A DNA stretch of 9,168 bases, from assembly GCA_030621535.1 (NCBI GenBank), contig JAUXHM010000034.1, forward strand, positions 1 to 9,168, in the 5' to 3' direction. The notes under the pieces were generated by a model. That model was not told the origin of the DNA and did no database searches. It saw only the letters and a list, made by a program, of their open reading frames with translations. Both the position numbers and the translations under genes were made by a program. Source of the stretch: Candidatus Methanophagales archaeon (GTDB lineage: Archaea > Halobacteriota > Syntropharchaeia > Alkanophagales > Methanospirareceae). Below, piece after piece: positions 6,579-9,168 of the stretch (position 1 is its first letter; each line of letters opens with the position of its first letter).

Positions 6579-6657
6579 TTATTCCAGCATAATCGCAGGT
6601 ATCCAGTCATTATATTTTCTGCCATTGGCATCCGTGAACTCGATGCATGTGATTATT
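6579..6657 (-). pseudogene. Possible coding remnant 3' of the surface protein, in another frame
   Basis: Read in a different frame from the surface protein, the minus strand from about 6657 to the TAA at 6579-6581 encodes EIITCIEFTDANGRKYNDW followed by IPAIMLE and a stop. The composition is protein-like rather than random, and the frame stays open back into the end of the surface-protein gene. No start codon or ribosome-binding site of its own is evident. It could be the tail of a lost gene, or a downstream segment separated from the upstream gene by a frameshift. Weakly supported. Confidence 0.25.
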
Positions 6658-7447
6658 TCACCTTCCTTCGCTTGATTAAATATGCCACCAATAATAATCC
6701 AACAATTACGAATGGAACTTCAAATCCGGGTGGTTGTGGTGTTGGTGTAGTCTCAGGTTTAATATCACTTTTTGTTTGGACGTTCGGATCGTAGGGTGCA
6801 TAATCGTATCTATCCGGTACTCCATCGCCGTCTGAGTCTACAAGTGTTGGCGTTGGCGAAGGAGAAGAAATTGGACTCAGTGTTGGTGTGTGCATAGGTG
6901 CTGGTGTATAGACCGGAGGATGTGAGGGTGTTTGAGTTGGTGTAGGACTTGGTGTTGATGTTGGTGTTGGAGTTGAGCTTGGTGTAGGCTGTATCGGCGT
7001 TGGTGTGGGGGTTGTGGTTACAGCTATACAATACTGGTCTTCACCCGGTGGATAGCCATCGTGCTCAGCCATCCAAGTTATATCGTCTAAATCTATATCA
7101 TTGTTACCATTAGCTGCTTTTAACTCTGCATACGTGTAATTTGACGAATTTATTATGATATAATCGACAACCATTGGTTCAGTCAAGCGATTTATAAGCT
7201 TCACCGTACCTCCTGTTTCGACAGTTGTTTCTCCGTCTTTGTCTACTCGTGTCCATGTTAGCTCAGAATACACGAAACAACCTCCGATTCCAAAGTTTTC
7301 TGCAATGTATCGCTTTCCCGCTTCGGTTAAATCTGGTGATGCACTTGCTATCACAACGAAATTTGCTAAAACTAATCCTAAAATTATGACTAATACCAGC
7401 GTTTTTTTCACGTTGAATCTTCTCATTTCATTGTTTTTTATTTTCAT
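6653..7447 (-). CDS. Secreted surface protein with Pro/Thr linker and PGF-CTERM tail
   Basis: A 264-residue exported protein. It has a basic N-terminus and hydrophobic signal segment (about 16-35) with a likely cut after ASA near 37. A globular domain follows (38-140) with two cysteines (57, 140) that could pair. A Thr/Pro/Ser-rich linker (about 144-201), a good O-glycosylation target, comes next. The acidic DSDGDGVPDRYDY (204-216) is a thrombospondin type-3-like calcium loop. The tail is PGFEVPFVIVGLLLVAYL followed by KRRK (240-262). PGF, a membrane segment and basic residues together match the archaeosortase A (PGF-CTERM) signal, implying processing and lipid anchoring at the cell surface. 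I do not recognise the globular domain. The ATG at 7447 is chosen because GGGAGGGGG sits 7-8 nt upstream; the open frame to 7510 runs into the promoter. A TATA box lies at 7514-7522. Confidence 0.88.
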   Translation of the reverse strand: MKIKNNEMRRFNVKKTLVLVIILGLVLANFVVIASASPDLTEAGKRYIAENFGIGGCFVYSELTWTRVDKDGETTVETGGTVKLINRLTEPMVVDYIIINSSNYTYAELKAANGNNDIDLDDITWMAEHDGYPPGEDQYCIAVTTTPTPTPIQPTPSSTPTPTSTPSPTPTQTPSHPPVYTPAPMHTPTLSPISSPSPTPTLVDSDGDGVPDRYDYAPYDPNVQTKSDIKPETTPTPQPPGFEVPFVIVGLLLVAYLIKRRKVK

Positions 7448-7491
7448 TTTTATAACCCCCTCCCTTTTTATCACCCTTTGTTTTATTCTAT

Positions 7492-7527
7492 TTTTATCGC
7501 TGGTATTCAATCCTTATAAATTTTTTG
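7492..7527 (-). promoter_or_regulatory. Shared 36-bp promoter module, copy 1 (surface protein)
   Basis: This block recurs at 9084-9119 with 34 of 36 identical positions. On the minus strand it reads as an A/T run, the TATA box AATTTATAA (7514-7522) and then GATTGAATACCAGCGATAAA. The expected start of transcription is near 7490, leaving a leader of about 43 nt that carries the GGGAGGGGG ribosome-binding site. The conserved bases between TATA and the start site could be an operator for a common regulator. Confidence 0.65.
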
Positions 7528-7549
7528 ATATTTACTTATATTCACAAAC

Positions 7550-7558
7550 TTTATATAA
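7550..7558 (+). promoter_or_regulatory. TATA box of the TIR-domain gene
   Basis: TTTATATAA on the plus strand predicts a start of transcription near 7580 and a leader of about 55-60 nt. The leader ends in the strong ribosome-binding site GGAGG (7628-7632), six bases before the ATG at 7639. It lies about 30 bp from the divergent TATA box of the surface-protein gene, so the two promoters could interfere or be co-regulated. Confidence 0.6.
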
Positions 7559-7638
7559 TAGCAAAAGTAGCAAACTTTATTGATATGCAACGTGAATAGG
7601 AAAAGCGAAGCGATGAGAGAATCGTTCGGAGGAATAAA

Positions 7639-8586
7639 ATGTCTAACTGGAAACCACTAAGAATGTTCATTTCACATTCAAGATTAGATAAAAGAGAGAT
7701 CAATACGATTCAAAAGTTTTTACCGCCAAGATCAATTATTCCTTATGTTTCTGAGACTACGTTCACTGGTAGACATTTATTAGATAAAATTAAAAAAGAA
7801 ATGATTAACTGTGGGGCATTTCTACTATTATGGACCGGACATACCGCAGATGTTGAGAAAATGATGAATTATCACACTAATCACCGCAATAACGAACCAA
7901 AAACAAGAGATATAATCAATTTTGAATTAGGTCTTGCTTCGTTTTTGAATATTCCGATTTTTGTAATAAAAAGGGATTCGACATTACCTTGGTATGTTTC
8001 TTCATTAACAACGTATGAAGTAATAAATGGGGACTCTTTAGAGGATGCTTTAAATAAAATTGATTTTTCCGAATTTCAAGACAATATTACTGTTGAGTTT
8101 CCACCTAGAAGTTCATTCAAGCATGGAAAAAGGAAGAGTGACAATGAACTTGTGATGAAAGATGGATTAATAGAATTTCCAGAAGATTATCCGATAAAAA
8201 AAGGTTGTACAGGAACAATCCATTTTGAAATTTCAAATAGGATGAAATTCTTAGTGAGGGACTTCCGATTATATTTAGATATTCCAAATCAGCTTGTAAT
8301 AGATTTTGATGAAGGAGATGTTGGAAGAGGCAGTCAAAAAAATGACATCTTTTGGATGAGAAAAACACCAAGTAATCGAGATGGCTACTATAGAATAAAA
8401 TTAATTTATCCCTCTCTGCCCGCTGAAGAAACAATTGCCTTAGAACTTGCAATTCGTGATATAAAGACCAAAAGAAGCGAGGAATTGGGTAATATATTTT
8501 GTTCAATTCAAGCGGATAATATTATTAGACGTGAAAAAGAAATTGAATTACGAATTCGACCAGCCGAAAGCCTCAAAAGTGGATGA
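7639..8586 (+). CDS. TIR-domain protein with C-terminal beta-rich domain
   Basis: A 315-residue soluble protein. Residues 6-135 form a TIR domain: box 1 is MFISHSRLDK (9-18), the central hydrophobic strand is GAFLLLWTG (59-67), and the helix NFELGLA (94-100) carries the Glu96 expected to be catalytic in NAD-cleaving TIR proteins. It is followed by strand IPIFVI. Residues about 150-310 alternate hydrophobic strands (TGTIHFEISN, FRLYLDIP, YYRIKLIYPSLPAEE, KEIELRI) and look like an immunoglobulin-like beta-sandwich of no family I can name. There is no signal peptide. Many prokaryotic TIR proteins are NADases of antiviral defence, with a sensor in the second domain. That role here is inferred, and no ThsA-like or other partner is in the window. 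Base and codon use is visibly more A/T-rich than in the genes to the left, suggesting transfer. The start is fixed by GGAGG six bases upstream. Confidence 0.85.
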   Translation: MSNWKPLRMFISHSRLDKREINTIQKFLPPRSIIPYVSETTFTGRHLLDKIKKEMINCGAFLLLWTGHTADVEKMMNYHTNHRNNEPKTRDIINFELGLASFLNIPIFVIKRDSTLPWYVSSLTTYEVINGDSLEDALNKIDFSEFQDNITVEFPPRSSFKHGKRKSDNELVMKDGLIEFPEDYPIKKGCTGTIHFEISNRMKFLVRDFRLYLDIPNQLVIDFDEGDVGRGSQKNDIFWMRKTPSNRDGYYRIKLIYPSLPAEETIALELAIRDIKTKRSEELGNIFCSIQADNIIRREKEIELRIRPAESLKSG

Positions 8587-8713
8587 AAGAGTATGCGCGA
8601 TGTTTATCATGTTGTGTTATATCAGTAGCCTAATCCGCCTGAGGATTGAAATCCCTCCTGTGCCATTTTTATGGAAAGAAAAAGAACAGGAAATAGAGAA
8701 GTTCTTAGAATAA
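8531..8713 (+). CDS. Doubtful small ORF overlapping the TIR gene end
   Basis: A 60-codon frame that overlaps the last 56 bases of the TIR gene in another frame and ends KEKEQEIEKFLE. Its ATG has no ribosome-binding site and the overlap is long for translational coupling, so the first third is probably not translated. The part after 8587 has a hydrophobic stretch (CAMFIMLCYISSLIRLRI) and a charged end that could be a decayed gene piece. I recognise no family. Listed only because it is the sole frame in this interval. Confidence 0.15.
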   Translation: MKKKLNYEFDQPKASKVDERVCAMFIMLCYISSLIRLRIEIPPVPFLWKEKEQEIEKFLE

Positions 8714-8747
8714 CATTATTTCATTCAGAGTGTCACTTTTCCAATTC
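8587..8747. other. Convergent spacer between TIR gene and TPR fragment
   Basis: Both flanking genes end here. GGATT-GA-AATCC (8644-8655) is a small perfect inverted repeat flanked by GA and CTC, followed some bases later by a short T run in CCATTTTTATGG. It could aid termination, but it is too weak to call a terminator. Apart from the doubtful small ORF nothing else stands out. Confidence 0.4.
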
Positions 8748-9014
8748 CTAGCTTATCTCATTAAACTCATCTTCACCGATTCCTTCCGTGATTGAATCCA
8801 AATCTTTCATTGCCAGCTCAAGATAAGGCGATTCAAGCTCCTCAAAAATTGATATTGCATTGCTCAACGCGGTTATAGCTTCCTGATACCTCCTTTGCTC
8901 ATATTTTACACTTCCTACCTGAGCTAACGTTAAAGCAATATTGAGTTTGTCCCCAATCCCTTCAGAGATCGTTAAACTTCTATTGTATTTCTCTAACGCT
9001 TTTTCATTGTACAT
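8748..9014 (-). CDS. Short TPR-repeat protein, probably a truncated fragment
   Basis: An 88-residue helical protein. Residues about 6-27 and 28-61 are tetratricopeptide-type helix pairs (VGSVKYEQRRYQEAITALSN shows the usual small and aromatic positions, with A-I-F at the end of helix B). A third, incomplete helix (63-76) and an acidic tail follow. TPR proteins bind other proteins and usually have three or more full repeats, so this resembles the C-terminal remnant of a larger one. The codons before the ATG come from the right arm of element C, then a stop, so the upstream part was replaced by repeat DNA. AGAAGGAAG in that arm, about 9 nt from the ATG, could act as a ribosome-binding site, and a full TATA module lies at 9084-9119. 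It may therefore still be expressed. Confidence 0.6.
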   Translation of the reverse strand: MYNEKALEKYNRSLTISEGIGDKLNIALTLAQVGSVKYEQRRYQEAITALSNAISIFEELESPYLELAMKDLDSITEGIGEDEFNEIS

Positions 9015-9019
9015 AAAGT

Positions 9020-9064
9020 ATAACTTCCTTCTATTTAAGACGCGGATTTACGCGGATTTATTTA
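9020..9064 (-). repeat. Element C, half copy (right arm and tail)
   Basis: On the minus strand this reads AAATCCGCGTAAATCCGCG followed by TCTTAAATAGAAGGAAGTTATA, matching the right arm and tail of element C copies at 5186-5228 and 4031-4060. The left arm and the TTAGCCCAGCTC core are absent. It abuts the ATG of the TPR fragment, so a break or insertion within the element probably created the junction. Confidence 0.7.
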
Positions 9065-9083
9065 ATTTTAACATTCATTCCCA

Positions 9084-9119
9084 TTTTATCGCTGGTATTC
9101 AATCTTTATAAATTTTTCG
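9084..9119 (-). promoter_or_regulatory. Shared 36-bp promoter module, copy 2 (TPR fragment)
   Basis: Differs from 7492-7527 at two positions only. It carries the minus-strand TATA box ATTTATAAA (9105-9113) and the same GATTGAATACCAGCGATAAA downstream. A start of transcription near 9082 would give a leader of about 68 nt through the element C arm to the TPR ATG at 9014. Together with copy 1 it brackets the TIR gene in direct orientation. Confidence 0.6.
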
Positions 9120-9168
9120 GTTTACAATTTTCAGGTTGTGGAAGAGGATAATAAACGAAAAAGGGGAA

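Noticed and set aside
7239..7583. Plus-strand 114-codon frame across the surface-protein start and promoter
   Set aside because: It is antisense to the signal peptide and the divergent promoter region, lacks a ribosome-binding site and has no recognisable domain.
7639..8586. Thoeris defence system
   Set aside because: The TIR half would fit a ThsB-like role, but no SIR2/SLOG-type ThsA gene is visible, and the TIR protein has its own large second domain.
8630..8660. CRISPR-repeat-like sequence (CCTGAGGATTGAAATCC)
   Set aside because: GAGGATTGAAAT resembles the end of some archaeal CRISPR repeats, but there is only one copy, no regular spacing and no cas gene in the window.

Overview
The window looks archaeal, most likely from a euryarchaeal anaerobe of the Halobacteriota (an Archaeoglobi, Syntrophoarchaeia or ANME-1 type genome). 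This placement is inferred. It rests on TATA-box promoters at archaeal spacing, at least one probable leaderless gene, a surface protein with a PGF-CTERM-type archaeosortase tail, a SPASM radical-SAM enzyme, and intergenic regions crowded with GATTAACRC-type repeats. No 16S or other decisive marker is present, so the lineage is not proven. Eight protein-coding genes are well supported.

Layout. Positions 1-3675 hold three minus-strand genes: an MFS transporter (2455-3675), a MenA/UbiA-type prenyltransferase (1252-2199) and, 17 nt further on, a radical SAM/SPASM enzyme (32-1234). A 406-bp gap made almost entirely of repeat elements follows. Next is a plus-strand UbiA paralogue (4082-5050) with the same copy-C repeat before and after it. 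A second repeat-filled gap (5051-5421) separates it from a minus-strand NDH-2-like FAD/NAD oxidoreductase (5422-6537). Upstream of that is a minus-strand PGF-CTERM surface protein (6653-7447). From 7500 the sequence becomes visibly A/T-rich. It holds a plus-strand TIR-domain protein (7639-8586), transcribed divergently from the surface protein, and a short minus-strand TPR fragment (8748-9014).

How the genes may work together. Two UbiA-type prenyltransferases, a radical SAM enzyme and an NDH-2-like dehydrogenase lie within 6.6 kb. That suggests a locus for making or using a prenylated membrane electron carrier (a quinone, or a methanophenazine-like lipid). The window does not prove it, because no ring-forming enzyme of a known pathway is visible. 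The second prenyltransferase has lost the aspartates of the first Mg-diphosphate motif while keeping the second motif, so its chemistry may differ.

The right end is different in character. The TIR gene is A/T-rich, has a C-terminal beta-rich half that I do not recognise, and is bracketed by two copies (34/36 identical) of a 36-bp direct repeat. Each copy also carries the TATA box of a minus-strand gene, so the repeat could be a shared promoter module, a scar of insertion or recombination, or both.

Non-coding content is unusually rich. There are two elements with related inverted ends (A and B), three copies or part-copies of a third element (C), and two 42-bp arrays of six GCATCCT-type heptamers, each just 3' of a minus-strand stop codon. 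No rRNA, tRNA, CRISPR array or transposase was seen.
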